64,000 bases of DNA, from the NCBI GenBank assembly GCA_933228675.1, contig OW121740.1:39487925-39551924 (forward strand), read 5' to 3'. The notes under the pieces were generated by a model that ran no database searches, was not told the DNA's origin, and saw only the letters and a list, made by a program, of their open reading frames with translations. Both the position numbers and the translations under genes were made by a program. Each line of letters begins with the position of its first letter. The first letter of the stretch is position 1. Positions 11,208-24,165 of the stretch are shown here, piece after piece. The stretch is from Stomorhina lunata. Lineage: Eukaryota; Arthropoda; Insecta; Diptera; Rhiniidae.

Positions 11208-12401
11208 TCGGGTGGTTAAATTTCAAAGGCCGATGTTGATTTTGAATAAACCCCAAACTATTTAGGAAATTATTGTAATTTTATTTTATTATTATATATT
11301 GGTATTACTCAATTATGTATGGAACAAACTATCGGCCAAATATCGGCCACGGCGGCACACCTCCATCCGATGGTACAAATTTTCGTTGACCCTGAGGCAT
11401 AATGGAGGTTCTTTGCCGTTAATGTGCCGAATTATCTCATCCTTTAGCTCTTGAATTGTTGCTGGCTTATCAACGTATACCTTTTCTTTCAAATAACCCC
11501 AAAGAAAAAAGTCCAACGGTGTCAAATCACATGATTTGGCGGCCAAATGACATCTCCATTAAGTGAGATAACACGGCCATTGAATTTGTTGCTCTAAAGA
11601 GCCATTGTTTCGTTAGCTGTGTGGCAAGTGGCACCGTCCTGCTGAAACCACATATCGTCCACATCCATATCTTCCAACTCGGGCCATAAAAAGTTCGTTA
11701 TCATCTCACGATAAAGAACACCATTCACAGTACCTGCCTGACCGGCGTCATTTTGGAATAAACCGCACCAAACAGTCACTCTTTGTGGGTGCATTGGTCA
11801 TTCGCCCAAATGCGGCAATTCTGTTTATTGACGAATCCACTGAGGTGAAAATGTGCCTCATCACTGAAGATGATTTTCTTCGAAAATTGATCATCCACTG
11901 TTGCCATTTCTTGCCACCATTCTGCCCATTCACGAAGTTTGGAATGGTCAAGAGGCTTTAGTTCTTGAGCCAATTGCACCTTGTAAGCGTGTAAATGCAA
12001 TTCTTTATGCATAATGTTCATCAACGAATAGCGTGAGAGGTGCAATTGTTGGGCACGACGACGAGTTGAGGTGGACGGCTCTTCAGACACACTATAGCGA
12101 ACAGCAGCAATATTTTCTGCAGTACGAGCCGTACGAGCATGCACTGGTATTCTCACATCTTCTACAGACCCGGTTTGCTCGAATCTTTCCACGATTTTCA
12201 CGATTGTACGCACATTTAGACGATCAAATTGACCAAAAAAATCACGAAGTGCACGATATGCATTTTGATTTGAAGGCCCATTTTCATAATAAGTTTGGAT
12301 AACTATAACACGTTGTTGAAATGTCAAATAAAATTCGGAAAAAATTTGGCGCTTAGGTGTGGTTCACATTCAACATCGGCCCTTACAATTTAACCACCCT
12401 T
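11208..12401 (-). mobile_element. DD41D mariner-like element, TGGTT-type, copy 1
   Basis: The terminal inverted repeats of about 30 bp begin TCGGGTGGTTAAATTTCAA on the left; the right end inverts to GGGTGGTTAAATTGTAAGGG. It lies between TA dinucleotides, as expected for Tc1/mariner. The same ends flank the element at 30657-31938. It is inserted within the older mariner remnant. Confidence 0.85.
11313..12327 (-). pseudogene. DD41D transposase, broken
   Basis: From the minus strand: helix-turn-helix region (residues 1-110, 'YYENGPSNQNAYRALRDFFG'), catalytic segment IIFSDEAHFHLSGFVNKQNC, then a deletion around 11770-11790 that drops part of the ENP...MHPQ linker. Next come VTVWCG followed by loss of the WAGGIIGPYFF-like block, WFQQDGATCHTANETMAL (second Asp), and SCDLTPLDFFLWGYLKEKVY (third Asp). 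At least two deletions and a frame break separate the parts. In the sister copy the spacing between the last two Asp residues is 41, hence DD41D. Not functional. Confidence 0.85.
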
Positions 12402-12514
12402 TATAATGCGGCCGCATTGCAAAAATCATATTTAAACATTAATATCATTAAATTGATATTGTAACGTGCCGTTACAAATATTTTATATTAAATTCTTCTA
12501 CTTTTATCTATCTA

Positions 12515-13817
12515 GTGGGTTTTTTTTAGAGGTATAGAACTTCGAATTGAAATAAAACACAAGAAAATCGTTTTAATGTCCATCAATTTGGGTTTATTAG
12601 AAGGATAATTTTATGCCATTAATGTTTAAATATGATTTCGGGCATGTGGCCGCCGCGGCTGGCTCGAATAAAGTTAATTCTACAGGTTCAATTTTCAACT
12701 ACTTTTTCGAGCATATGGGGCCGTATATTGGCAATAACGCCACGAATGTTGGCTTCCAAGTCCCCTAACGTTTCTGGTTTGTTGGCGTAGACGAGCGACT
12801 TCACATATCCCCAAAGAAAATAATCCAGTGGTGTCAAATCGCACGATCTTGGTGGCCAATTGACAGGTCCATTCCGCAAAATTATGCGCTGATCGAATGT
12901 TTCCTTCAATAAATCAATTGTGACGTGCGCTGTGTGGCATGTAGCGCCATCTTGTTGGAACCACAACTCATCCACATTCATGCCATCCAATTGGGGAACA
13001 AAATAGTCGGTTATCATGGCTCTATACCGGTCTTCATTTATGGTAACTGACTCTCCAGCATTATTTCGGAAGAAGTATGGCCCAATGACTCCACCAGCCC
13101 ATAGAGCACACCAAACAGTCAGTTTTTGTGGATGTAATGGCGTCTCAAGGGTCTCATGTGGATTCTCTTCACTCCAAATGCGGCAATTTTGCTTGTTGAC
13201 GTAGCCATTCAACCAAAAATGAGCCTCATCACTGAACAAAATTTTGCGATGAAAATCAGCATCGAGATCAATCTCATTTTCGGCCCATACACCAAAATCA
13301 CGACGCATTGCATGGTCTCGCGGCTTTAATTCTTGCACAAGATGGATCTTGTAAGGTCGCAAGCCAAGATCTTTGCGCAAAATCTTCCATAAAGTTGATG
13401 GACAAAGCTCCAATTGCTGTGCACGGTGGCGAATCGATTCATTCAGGTCCTCTTCAACACTTTGCTCTACAGCGGCAATTGTTTCTTCGGTGCGCACTGT
13501 TCGACGTCGCTGCGGATGCGTATTATCACATAGAGTAAACGTAGTGCGAAAACGATCCATGGTTAACCGAATTAATTGCTCTGATGGACGATTATGTCGA
13601 CCATAAAATGGACGGAGCTTGCGGTAAACTTCGCGAACTGAACCATTATTTTCGAAATAAATTTGCACGATTTGCAAGCGTTGTTCTTTTGTCAACCAGT
13701 TCATGATGAAATGGCAAACCAAACTAAATATTAATCACTTTGACAGCTGACAAAATGGCCGCCAGTTAAAAAAGTGATGCCAACTTAAAGTTCTATACCT
13801 CAATAAAAAACACCCGA
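12515..13817 (-). mobile_element. DD41D mariner-like element, near-intact
   Basis: The terminal inverted repeats include GAGGTATAGAACTT on both sides. The right end inverts to TCGGGTGTTTTTTATTGAGG and the left begins GTGGGTTTTTTTTAGAGG. TA lies at 12513-12514 and 13818-13819. One open frame fills the interior. The same terminal type is seen at 56807 and as a solo end at 14376-14390. Confidence 0.88.
12619..13704 (-). pseudogene. DD41D (rosa-type) transposase with one nonsense codon
   Basis: Cut-and-paste transposase of the IS630-Tc1-mariner group. I chose the ATG at 13704 (MNWLTKEQR); an upstream in-frame ATG at 13722 adds six residues. Counting from the upstream Met, the helix-turn-helix DNA-binding half is about residues 8-115. 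The catalytic triad is D165 (ILFSDEAHFWLNG), D258 (WFQQDGATCHTA) and D300 (CDLTPLDYFLWGY). There are 41 residues between the last two, which is the DD41D signature. The frame is open for 344 residues, then TGA at 12688-12690 replaces what is Trp in the homologous copy at 56.9 kb. Reading on gives 22 more family-like residues (ending MPEIIFKH) to TAA at 12619-12621. Only the last 23 residues would be lost. Confidence 0.88.
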
Positions 13818-13819
13818 TA

Positions 13820-15680
13820 CAACTATACACTGTGAAGAGCGGAAGTTTTTATCTCATCGGAGTATTCTTTAATTCCGTAGATAGCCGATCGGATCAGTAG
13901 TAGCTAAAGCACTTACTATAACAACATAGTTAGTCAACCGAGAGCTGAAGCGTTTATCTTGTTGGATAGTTAATCAATCGGATTATTATTTCCCAACATC
14001 TCGTATATAGCTGAAACCCCATCCGATATTTCATAATACCCTGTAGGTAGTCATTAAGAAACGTTTGTACTTTAAATCGAGCCAAAGTTCCAAAAGAACT
14101 CGGTAAATATACCATTGTGTAGTGCGGATCGTAAGATCAAAACTCGTATTGTACAAACATAGAAGTTTCTTTTCTTTAACCCATATAAGCATAGCTTTTG
14201 CCCAACGACTCACGAAGATACCAAGCCACCCTGTGGAAGCCAAATATATTAAAGGAAGCAGACCTTTGATGAACCTGAACAGACTAGGCATACCTCAGCT
14301 GGAAAATAAAACTGCATTGCAATATTAAAAATATATTTCCTTGTTTTACTATGAATTAAATTTTTATCACTTAATAAAAAACACCCGATATTTTTATCTT
14401 CTTTCACTATGTAATACATAGTACATATGTACTGTCACTATGGGGGTTTTTAATCCAAATATCTGAATGATGATCACAATGATGATGATGATGTTTCCAT
14501 ATATAATTTATACGAGTATTTTTGTAATGAATGGGTTACATTTTGTATTCATTTTATATACATATAAAATATACACTATTTTCATAAATATTCTTTTTGA
14601 ATACTAAAAATAAATAATACTTTTACTTATTGTTATTTCCTTCGTCTATTCATTCATTTACTCATTTTTCATTCATCTTATTCAGGCATCAGTTGCTTTT
14701 TTCTGCCACAAAACAAGACAAAACCCCGTAGAAGAAAAAAAAAGCTCTAAACCCCTTTTTCTGCTGCCAGAATGACTGACAATAATTCATTTCTTTATAT
14801 AAAACAACTTTTTTTCTATGAATCTTGCGATATTGTTTTCGCTTTTTTTGTTTCTAAAACAATAAATACAAAAAATTGTAACAATTGAAAAACGTATTTT
14901 TTTGTGATGTCATTTTTCTAAATCCCTGAAATTAAATGTCAAAAGAAATGTTGTTTGCTATTCGCTCATTATGCTGTAGTGTTCGTCTGATGGTCTGTCA
15001 GTCAGTGCTTTTTTTGTGTGTGTGTGTCACATTTCGTATTCATATTTGGTTATGCCGCTTAACTGTAATATTACTCTTCTGGCAGTACATAAATAAAACT
15101 TTTGTGTACACACAGCTTTTGTGTGCTTCTTTGTAATGGCTGTTGCAGCATTCGGGTAATGTCAAACCCAGATATGTTAAAACGTATAAAACAAGAGATC
15201 CCTACAAAAGAATTTTTAATGAATAGTTTTTCATTTCTTTTCATTTTTACTTATTTTACTTTATTCATTATTTTATTTTCTATCATTGTTTAAATTAAAC
15301 AATAATCACTAAAAAGTATGTGACACAAAAAAAAAACAAAGACTCAAAAAGTAAATGTATCCCAAAATTACTTTTTCGTACTCATATTTATCCATTATCA
15401 TATTTTATCTGTGTATTTTTGTATTTCCTATTGTTAACTCGAACAATGGGGTATTTCGAGAAATTAGCACAATGAGGTGACAGCGGAAGAGTAGAGAAGG
15501 ATATAATTTTTTCCCTAGATTTAACATGAGATGAATCTATAGAGTCTTTACGAATGATAGTATCCCAATAGGGGATATTATTAAAAATTACTTACTTATT
15601 ACGAAATTTAAGTAGCTTAAATCGGTTATTTTTAAGAGTGACACAAGTTTAAATCATAGAAGATCAAGGAAATATGTTTT
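13820..15680. other. AT-rich DNA with one solo mariner end
   Basis: At 14376-14390 'aataaaaaacacccgata' matches the right end of the 12.5-kb mariner, with no matching left end nearby. A short (GATGAT)n run lies near 14480. Otherwise AT-rich sequence with no coding signal. Confidence 0.45.
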
Positions 15681-15811
15681 TATACCCATCATCAAAAAGA
15701 ATGGGGGGTATATTAAGATTGTCATTCCGTTTGTAATTTTCATAATATTGGCTTAAAAACCAAAATTGAGGTATATTCTGAATCCTTATGAAATTCTAAG
15801 ACGATTGAGCG

Positions 15812-16277
<466 letters not shown>

Positions 16278-16763
16278 TTGTCGACATGATAAAACCTTAA
16301 CGAAAGGATATAGGTCACTCAAATTTGGCATAAATATTCTTCATTTCTTGGAAAATGCTGGTATTGAAAACTAGCAAAATCGGTTCATATTTGATCATAG
16401 CTCCCGTATAACCTCGTCAAGGCTAATATCTTATTTGCTAATAAATGACAAATTATAACAAGTATTTGGTATCTAGAAGTTTTACATTATTACTAGGCAG
16501 CATATAAAATTTCATAGAAATCGGTTCACATTTAACCATAGCTCCCATACAAAAAACTTATGGAAACAGCCTAAATTCAACCTGAAATACACTTAAATGC
16601 CAATAAATGATAAACTGTAATAGCTTTGGCCACTAAATTTAGCACAAGGTAGCACAAAGTCTTATGTGAATACCAGCCAGTGTGCAAAATTTTGTCACAA
16701 TCGGCCACCATTTTACCATAGCTCCCATATAAAAAACTTACGGAAACACAAAAATACAAAAAG

Positions 16764-17526
16764 AAAGTTCTATGGTCGGTCAAGCCCGACCATACGATAC
16801 CCTTCACCACTAAGGTCAAAGGTGTTCTTTTTCCTGTATAAAGACAAATATTTGCTAAATTTTGCCAGCATACAAACATATTCTCAAAACTTATAAATTT
16901 AAGATGTTTCCGCCAATTGGAGTTATATGAGAGCTAGGGTCAAATATGGACCGATTATCTGGAAACTTAGCAAATTGATTACAGATATTACAAAAGTTAT
17001 GTATGCAAAAAATAAACTTAAAATTCTTATTATCTTCGAGCGTTTTAGTGAATTGTGTCTCATTTAGTGCGTTTTGAGAAAAGAGTTTGTATGGGTCAAA
17101 TGTTGACTGATTTCAACGAAATTTAGTACAGAGATTTGAGTTTACATAAGCAGTATTTGCTTAAAATTTCAAGAAAAAATATTGATTTTTGTGGCCAATA
17201 TATCAATTCCGGGAAGTGGGACCTATGGGAGGTACCATAAATAATAGACCGATTTTGATAAATTTCAATAGCCGTGGTCCCATTATCAAAAAAATGATCT
17301 GTGCCAAATTTTATCAAATTATCTTTAGAATTGCGACCTGTAGTTTGATTACAATGTTTATATGGGGGTCCAGCCAGACGGACGGACATCGCTAAATCGC
17401 CACAGAAAGTGATTCTAAGCCTATTGGTATACTAAAATGTGGGTCTAAGACAAATATTTCTATGCGTTACATACATCAGCACAAACTTATAATACTCTTT
17501 CCACCTATGGTGGTGAAGGGTATAAA
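16764..17526 (-). mobile_element. Family A copy nested in family B
   Basis: On the minus strand it runs from the 5' hairpin (CACCATAGGTGG at 17505-17520) to the 3' stem-loop GTCGGGCTTGACCGAC and a short terminus at 16764. It contains all central blocks (ggaccgatt, gaagtgggacc, ccagccagacggacgg). Non-coding. It is younger than its family B host. Confidence 0.88.
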
Positions 17527-17739
17527 AATGGGTTTATGTCCGTCTGTCCCTCAGATAAAACTATTTAGTACAATAATAAATAATTGTAATAAATTGGGAT
17601 TTTAGTGCAATACACTAAAGTAAATCTTTTTAAAATAAAAATATTTATACATATGAAATTTTAAGGCAAAGAAATGGACCACATATATCTATGTTTATGT
17701 GGTGATAGCAATTATTGCACCATATGTTAATGCGATCAG

Positions 17740-18275
17740 CTGGTGTTGCTTTGGCCTCAGCAGAAGAGCTTCTAATGTCTTTTAGTTTAAATACTCTTAC
17801 CACTATACCCAACTTCCATACCTCGGGTAACTGCAGAGTGGTAAGGAATAAATTGAGACTTAAGTACTGGATGTACACGGCTGTCGAAACTACCAACCGA
17901 AACGACCCGAAGTTTTTACAGCTTCGATCAAAAACTGTCAGTTTGACAACATCACTAATCAATGCACGTATATTTCGTTATTTGTATTAGTGATAGGTGA
18001 AAAGATCCCATATAGTATGCGCAAGAACCTGGTTATTTCACGAAAAAAAATATCCCTGTATAGTGCTATCAGTTGAACTAAACGAATTGCATTTAAAAGC
18101 TCTTAAGTCGGTTAATATGTACATAAGCCAGATCGACTACTTATGTAAAGTCACTTACTGCTACCTTCTGCCTAACCACATTTACATCAGATGTATAATA
18201 TACTGAACTGTGGAATCAGTGTATACCCCACTAGGCAAGATCGAGTCCGGTCCAGAAGATTTGAAAGCTTACTAG
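17740..18275 (-). pseudogene. LINE reverse-transcriptase remnant
   Basis: On the minus strand, one frame near 18240-18270 reads AFKSSGPDSILPSGVYT, close to the KxxGPDGI motif at the start of LINE RT domains. About 430 bp later another reads LFLTTLQLPEVWKLGIVVRVFK, like the conserved 'SL...PEVWK...VVPLLK' stretch. The distance is longer than usual, so the piece carries an insertion or rearrangement. The rest is unrecognisable. Confidence 0.45.
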
Positions 18276-18485
18276 GCAATTTTAAATGTGCCTGTATCAC
18301 TACCTAAGTTGTCAGAAAATCGAATATCCAGGAGCAATTCCAGTAATTCTCTACTGAAAGTTGTCCGATTTCTAGAATTGTTAACATTGCACTGTCTTGT
18401 TTACCCCAGAATGCATACAGGGGCTTCTTTAGTATATATTCTTGTGGACTTAGACAACTTAAAGAACCACCTGGGATTTATTTGA

Positions 18486-19400
18486 TTCTGCGACCACCAT
18501 TGCGGCTATAGCTTGACCGTGCTTTAAGGCTTACTAAAACAAATAAGTAGCGTACATAGAGATATTGTAATACCTTCTCATGAAATTTGATAAAATCGGT
18601 TCATAAATTAACGAGATATTTGGGAAAACTATAATTTTAAATAATTTTGATGAATATCTTTTATAAATACATTTCCTTCAAATCTTTATATTAAAGGATT
18701 TAAATATAATGTAAATTTTACTTCTCCGTCTTGCAAAAAATTCTTGTTAAAAATTTAAACGTGACAATTTACCGTGAACACAATATTCTACTTTTTTTCC
18801 TTATCTCATCTTGAATATAACAAAAGGAAAAAAAATAATATAAATTGACATTTTAAGGGTAAATGTAAAATGCAAAATAGATAGAAATCGTCCTCTTTAG
18901 CTGCTCTAGTATTCTTATTTCTTTTCCAAGGCACGTAGTTTCTCTACGCTCCTTTCAAAGTAACATCCTTCGTTTTTTTAATTTTTTTTATTATTTTTCT
19001 TATATTGCTTTTCTTTTGTTCAAAGGAGTCGATTGAAAAGAAATTAATTATTTATGCTTGAAAAGTTTTTCTTGTTCAACATATTTAAAAAGGAATTCTG
19101 TTTTTTTTCTTCTAAAAAATTTTGTTATTGTTTACGATACTCGCAGTCATATCCTTTTAGTTTTATTTGGTATATCTTTTTTTTAACTATTTTGTTGTTT
19201 TTCTAAGGCAGTGCTAAGGTAACACCCTTTTCTCTTTTTTTACATAAAAGAAACTTTTGAAATTCTAAAGAATATTTTTATTATATTTTCCTTAGACAAA
19301 TACTTTTTTTATAAAGTCATTGGTACACACCATTTCCAACTTTTTTAAAGAAATTGCAAATCAAAAAATTTTATGAGGACCAAATGTTGTAAATATTATT
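18486..19400. other. AT-rich DNA
   Basis: Long T runs and low complexity, no coding or repeat signal. Leads into the satellite array. Confidence 0.4.
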
Positions 19401-21096
19401 ATAGGAAATTTTTCAAAAGTTTCCTATTTTTATAGCAAATTTTTCAAAAATCTCCCATTTTTACAAAATTTTTTTTAAAAATTTCTTATTTTTAAAAGAA
19501 ATTTTTCAAAAAATTCCCTTTTTTTGTTTATAGGAAATTTTTCAGAAATTTCCTATATTTTAAAAGAAATTTTTCAAAAATTTCCTATTTTTTTTCAAAA
19601 ATTTTCTTTTTTTTTATAGGAAATTTTTCAAAAATTTCCTATTTTTATTGGAAATTTTTCAAAAATTTCCTATTTTTTATAGGAAATTTTTCAAAAATTT
19701 CCTATTTTTTATAGGAAATTTTTCAAAAATTTCCTATTTTTACAGGAAATTTTTCAAAAATTTCCTATTTTTATAGGAAATTTTTCAAAAATTTCCTATT
19801 TTTATAGGAAATTTTTCAAAAATTTCCTATTTTTATAGGAAATTTTTCAAAAATTTCCTATTTTTATAGGAAATTTTTCAAAAATTTCCTATTTTTATAG
19901 GAAATTTTTCAAAAATTTCCTATTTTTATAGGAAATTTTTCAAAATTTCCTATTTTTATAGGAAATTTTTCAAAAATTTCCTATTTTTATAGGAAAATTT
20001 TCAAAAATTACCTATTTTTATAGGAAATTTTTAAAAAATTTCCTATTTTTATAGGAAATTTTTCAAAAATTTCCTATTTTTATAGGAAATTTTTCAAAAA
20101 TTTCCTATTTTTATAGGAAATTTTTCAAAAATTTCCTATTTTTATAGGAAATTTTTCAAAAATTTCCTATTTTTATAGGAAATTTTTCAAAAATTTCCTA
20201 TTTTTATAGGAAATTTTTCAAAAATTTCCTATTTTTATAGGAAATTTTTCAAAAATTTCCTATTTTTATAGGAAATTTTTCAAAAATTTCCTATTTTTAT
20301 AGGAAATTTTTCAAAAATTTCCTATTTTTATAGGAAATTTTTCAAAAATTTCCTATTTTTATAGGAAATTTTTCAAAAATTTCCTATTTTTATAGAAAAT
20401 TTTTCAAAAATTTCCTATTTTTATAGGAAATTTTTCAAAAATTTCCTATTTTTATTGGAAATTTTTCAAAAATTTCCTATTTTTATAGGAAATTTTTCAA
20501 AAATTTCCTATTTTTATAGGAAATTTTTGAAAAATTTCCTATAAAAATAGGAAATTTTTCAAAAATTTCCTATTTTTATAGGAAATTTTTCAAAAATTTC
20601 CTATTTTTATAGGAAATTTTTCAAAAATTTCCTATTTTTATAGGAAAATTTTCAAAAATTTCCTATTTTTATAGGAAATTTTTCAAAAATTTCCTATTTT
20701 TATAGGAAATTTTTCAAAAATTTCCTATTTTTATAGGAAATTTTTCAAAAATTTCCTATTTTTATAGGAAATTTTTCAAAAATTTCCTATTTTTATAGGA
20801 AATTTTTCAAAAATTTCCTATTTTTATAGGAAATTTTTCAAAAATTTCCTATTTTTATAGGAAATTTTTCAAAAATTTCCTATTTTTATAGGAAATTTTT
20901 CAAAAATTTCCTATTTTTATAGGAAATTTTTCAAAAATTTCCTATATTTATAGGAAATTTTTCAAAAATTTCCCATATTTATAGGAAATTTTTCAAAAAT
21001 TTTATATATTTATAGGAAATTTTTCAAAAATTTTATATATTCATAGGAAATTTTTCAAAAATTTCCTATTTTTATTGGAAATTTTTCAAAAATTTT
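19401..21096 (+). repeat. 31-bp palindromic satellite array S1
   Basis: About 54 tandem units of 31 bp: a near-palindrome centred on AAATTTTTCAAAAATTT with flanking AGG/CCT, plus a 'ATTTTTAT' spacer. The only asymmetry in the palindrome is the central C, which gives the array direction. Units are degenerate at both margins and uniform in the middle. One unit near 20525-20560 is inverted (central G). Non-coding. Confidence 0.96.
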
Positions 21097-22250
21097 TACA
21101 GTAGGAAACCGTGTAAAACTAGAATAAAATATGTATATTTACATGTTTTAAAAACACTGCCAAAAACATCTACATATCATGTGACACAGCACAACAGGAT
21201 GTTGCAACAAAATTTATTTCAAATAAATTTGAATTTTTCCTTTGGCAGCAAAATTTATATTTTTCGACAAAATTTTGTTTTCTTGAATCTAAGTTTAAAA
21301 CAAAATACGACAAAGTAAGCAGAAAAAAAACACCCACATTTTGTGTTGGCAAAATTTGTTATCATGTGCAGCAACATGGTGGCATGCAACATAACGCCCA
21401 CCTAAACGTGTGTTACGTATTAGTCTAAGAAGTTAAAAAAAAAAAAACAAAAATCGTGATGTTGCAAGTGGTAGTAGGATTTTAAATAAATACCAAAGAA
21501 ATTTAATTAAAGCAAATAACAAGTAAAGGTTGAAAAACTTAGATTTCAGAAGTATTTCGTTATTGATTTTAAAAGTTCTTGCCAAAGAAAAATTCAAACT
21601 TTTTGTTTCCAAGTTCTTGTTGTTTTAGCACCCTGCTCGCTTTTACGAGTTACAAACCTCAAGTCATGAACTTTTTTTTAACAACTTCTAATAAAAACCC
21701 AAAATTTATTCTATAAAATTTTATACATTTCAACACTTTGTGGCTGAAGTTATTAAAAACTTTGCCTTGGCTCTTTTTTATGATTCATATATTTTTTGTG
21801 GCTGCTCCTTCATCTTTTGTTGTTTTAATAAAATCGAAAGCTTATACGAAAATTTTATGTTATTATTTTTTTTTATGAAACAAATCCAACCAACCAAGTT
21901 TGAAAATAACAGAGACCAATTCAAAGTGTAATAAAAATACAATTGTTGCAGCAATTGTTGTTTGATGCTGCCAACAACAACTACAATATTCATCTTTTTA
22001 CATTGTGTGTAAATAATAATAAAATAAATAATACTCGACTCTTCTTACAACAACAAGAACAACAACATCAACTCAGCGGCAACTGCAACAACAAGAATCT
22101 TTAGGCTGCCACATGCAGTGGTTCAGTTTTGCTTTTTATGCAACATCTTTATAAAATAAAAGAACATAACAACAATAACACAAAAGATGTACAATGTAAA
22201 CAACTTATATTAAATAGAGATTTAAAGGAATGCATTCAATTAAGAAAACT
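21097..22250. other. Unique AT-rich spacer between opposed arrays
   Basis: Not tandem. Has CAA-rich runs (about 22049-22095) and a few short open frames without recognisable domains. It is bounded by 31-bp arrays of opposite orientation, so the whole 19.4-23.0 kb block is a loose inverted repeat around this piece. Confidence 0.4.
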
Positions 22251-23305
22251 TTCTCTAAAAATACGAAATTTTTCAGAAATTTCCTATAAAAATATGTAAA
22301 TTTTGAAAGATTTCCTTTAAAAGAGATATTTTTTTTTAATTTTTCTATCATAATATGAAATTTCTGAAAAATTTCCTAGAAAAATAGAAAAATTTCCTAT
22401 AAAAAATAGGAAATTTTTGAAAGATTTAAAAATAGCCAATTTTTGAACCATATTTTTAAAAAATTTCCTGTAAAAAATAGGAAATTTTTGAAAAATTTTT
22501 CTTAAAATATAAGAAATTTTTGAAAAACTTTCTTATAAAAATAGGAAATTTTTGAAAAACTTGCTATAGAAAATACTAAAATTTTTGAAAAACTATGAAT
22601 AATAGGAAATTTTTGAGAAATTTGAAAAATAGGAAATTTTTGAAAAATTTCCTACAAAAAATAGGAAATTTTTAAAAAAATTTCTACAAAAAATAGGAAA
22701 TTTTTGCAAAATTTCCTACAAAAACAGGAAATTTTTGAAAAATGTCCTTAAGCAAAAAGGACATTTTTAAAAAATTTCCTTCAAAAAAAGGAAATTTTTG
22801 AAAAATGTCCTATTAAAAAAGGAAATTTTTGAAAAATTTCTTATAAAAAATATTAAATTTTTGAAAAATTTCTTATAAAAAATATTAAATTTTTGATAAA
22901 TTTTTGAAAAATTTCCTATAAAAAAGAGGAAATTTTTGAAAAATTTCTCATAAACATAGGAAATTTTAAAAAAAATTCCCATAAAAAAAGGAAATTTTTG
23001 ATATATTTCCAATAAAAATAGGAAATTTTTTTAAAAATTTACTATTTTTTATAGGAAATTTTTCAAAAATTTACTATTTTCTATAGGAAAATTTTCAAAA
23101 ATTTACTATTTTCTATAGGAAATTTTTCAAAAATTTACTATTTTCTAAAGGAAATTTTTCAAAAATTTACTATTTTCTAAAGGAAATTTTTCAAAAATTT
23201 ACTATTTTCTATAGGAAATTTTTCAAAAATTTCCTATTTTTATAGGAAATTTTTCAAAAATTTCCTATTTTTATAGGAAATTTTTCAAAAATTTACAATT
23301 AGGAA
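22251..23305 (-). repeat. 31-bp satellite array S2, degenerate, switches orientation
   Basis: Diverged units of the S1 family, mostly in the opposite orientation (central G: AAATTTTTGAAAAATTT) up to about 23030, then back to the C form to 23305. Many units have indels. Spurious short frames (FFKNFLF repeats) are by-products. Confidence 0.9.
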
Positions 23306-24165
23306 AATTTTCAAATATTTCAACATTTCTTTAGAAATGTCTTCCTATCGTCATTTTTTCTACAGAAAAGTCTTCCTTTCGTCAACTTTTCTATAGAAGT
23401 GTCTTCCTGTCGTCAACTTTTCTATAGAAATGTCTTCCTATCGTCAACTTTTCTTTAGAAATGTCTTCCTATCGTCAACTTTTCTATAGAAATGTCTTCC
23501 AGTCGTCAACTTTCCTATAGAAATATCTTCCTGTCGTCAACTTTTCTTTAGAAATGTCTTCCTATCGTCAACTTTTCTACAGAAATGTCTTCCTTTCGTC
23601 AACTTTTCTATAGAAATGTCTTCCTATCGTCAACTTTTCTATAGAAATGTCTTCCTATCGTCAACTTTTCTATAGAAATGTCTTCCTATCGTCAACTTTT
23701 CTATAGAAATGTCTTCCTATCGTCAACTTTTCTATAGAAATGTCTTCCTATCATCAACTTTTCTATAGAATTGTCTTACTATCATCAACTTTCCTATAGA
23801 AATGTCTTCCTATCGTCAACTTTTCTATAGAAATGTCTTCCTATCGTCAACGTTTCTATAGAAATGTTTTCATATCGATAACATTTCCTTAGAAAAGTCT
23901 TCCTATCGGCAACTTTTCTTTAGAAAAGACTTCCTATCGACAACTTTTCTTTAGAAAAGTCTTCCTATCGTCAACTTTTCTTTAGAAAAGTCTTCCTATC
24001 GTCATTTTTTCTTAAGAAAAGTCAATTTTTTTAGAAAAGCCTTCCTATCTTCAACTTTTTTTAGAAACGTCTACATCTCATCAACTTTTCTTTAGAAAAG
24101 GAGTCTTATTGACAACTTTTGTATAGAATTATCTTCCTATCGACAAGTTTTCTATAGAAATGTCT
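23306..24165 (+). repeat. 31-bp satellite array T (TCTTCCTATCGTCAAC)
   Basis: About 27 units of 31 bp with core TCTTCCTATCGTCAAC and a palindromic TTTCTATAGAAA joint. The period is exact in the middle (for example 23641 to 23672). The sequence is unrelated to S1/S2, yet it follows S2 directly with the same period. Units at the right margin are degraded. Confidence 0.94.

Larger units (their letters stand above)
9235..12455 (+). pseudogene. Old DD41D mariner transposase remnant, split
   Basis: Segments 9235-9388, 11044-11207 and 12402-12455 read in order as a transposase C-terminal half. The left segment has a decayed 'QDRTTYHTAGATIDLL' (from QQDGATCHTA) and 'NNWPTRSCHLTPLDF'. The middle repeats 'INWPTISCDLTPLDFF' and continues. 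The right ends with a decayed IIFKH tail. A LINE inserted in it, leaving a roughly 50-bp duplication (9339-9388 and 11044-11094). Family B then entered the left copy, and a second mariner entered at 11208. Many substitutions and stops make it the oldest layer here. Confidence 0.72.

Noticed and set aside
12033..13606. Plus-strand frames of 62-89 residues
   Set aside because: Antisense shadows of the mariner transposases.
19401..21096. CRISPR-like regular repeats
   Set aside because: Units are contiguous with no variable spacers; this is eukaryotic satellite DNA.
22767..23012. Phe/Lys/Asn-rich 81-residue frame
   Set aside because: By-product of the degenerate 31-bp satellite.
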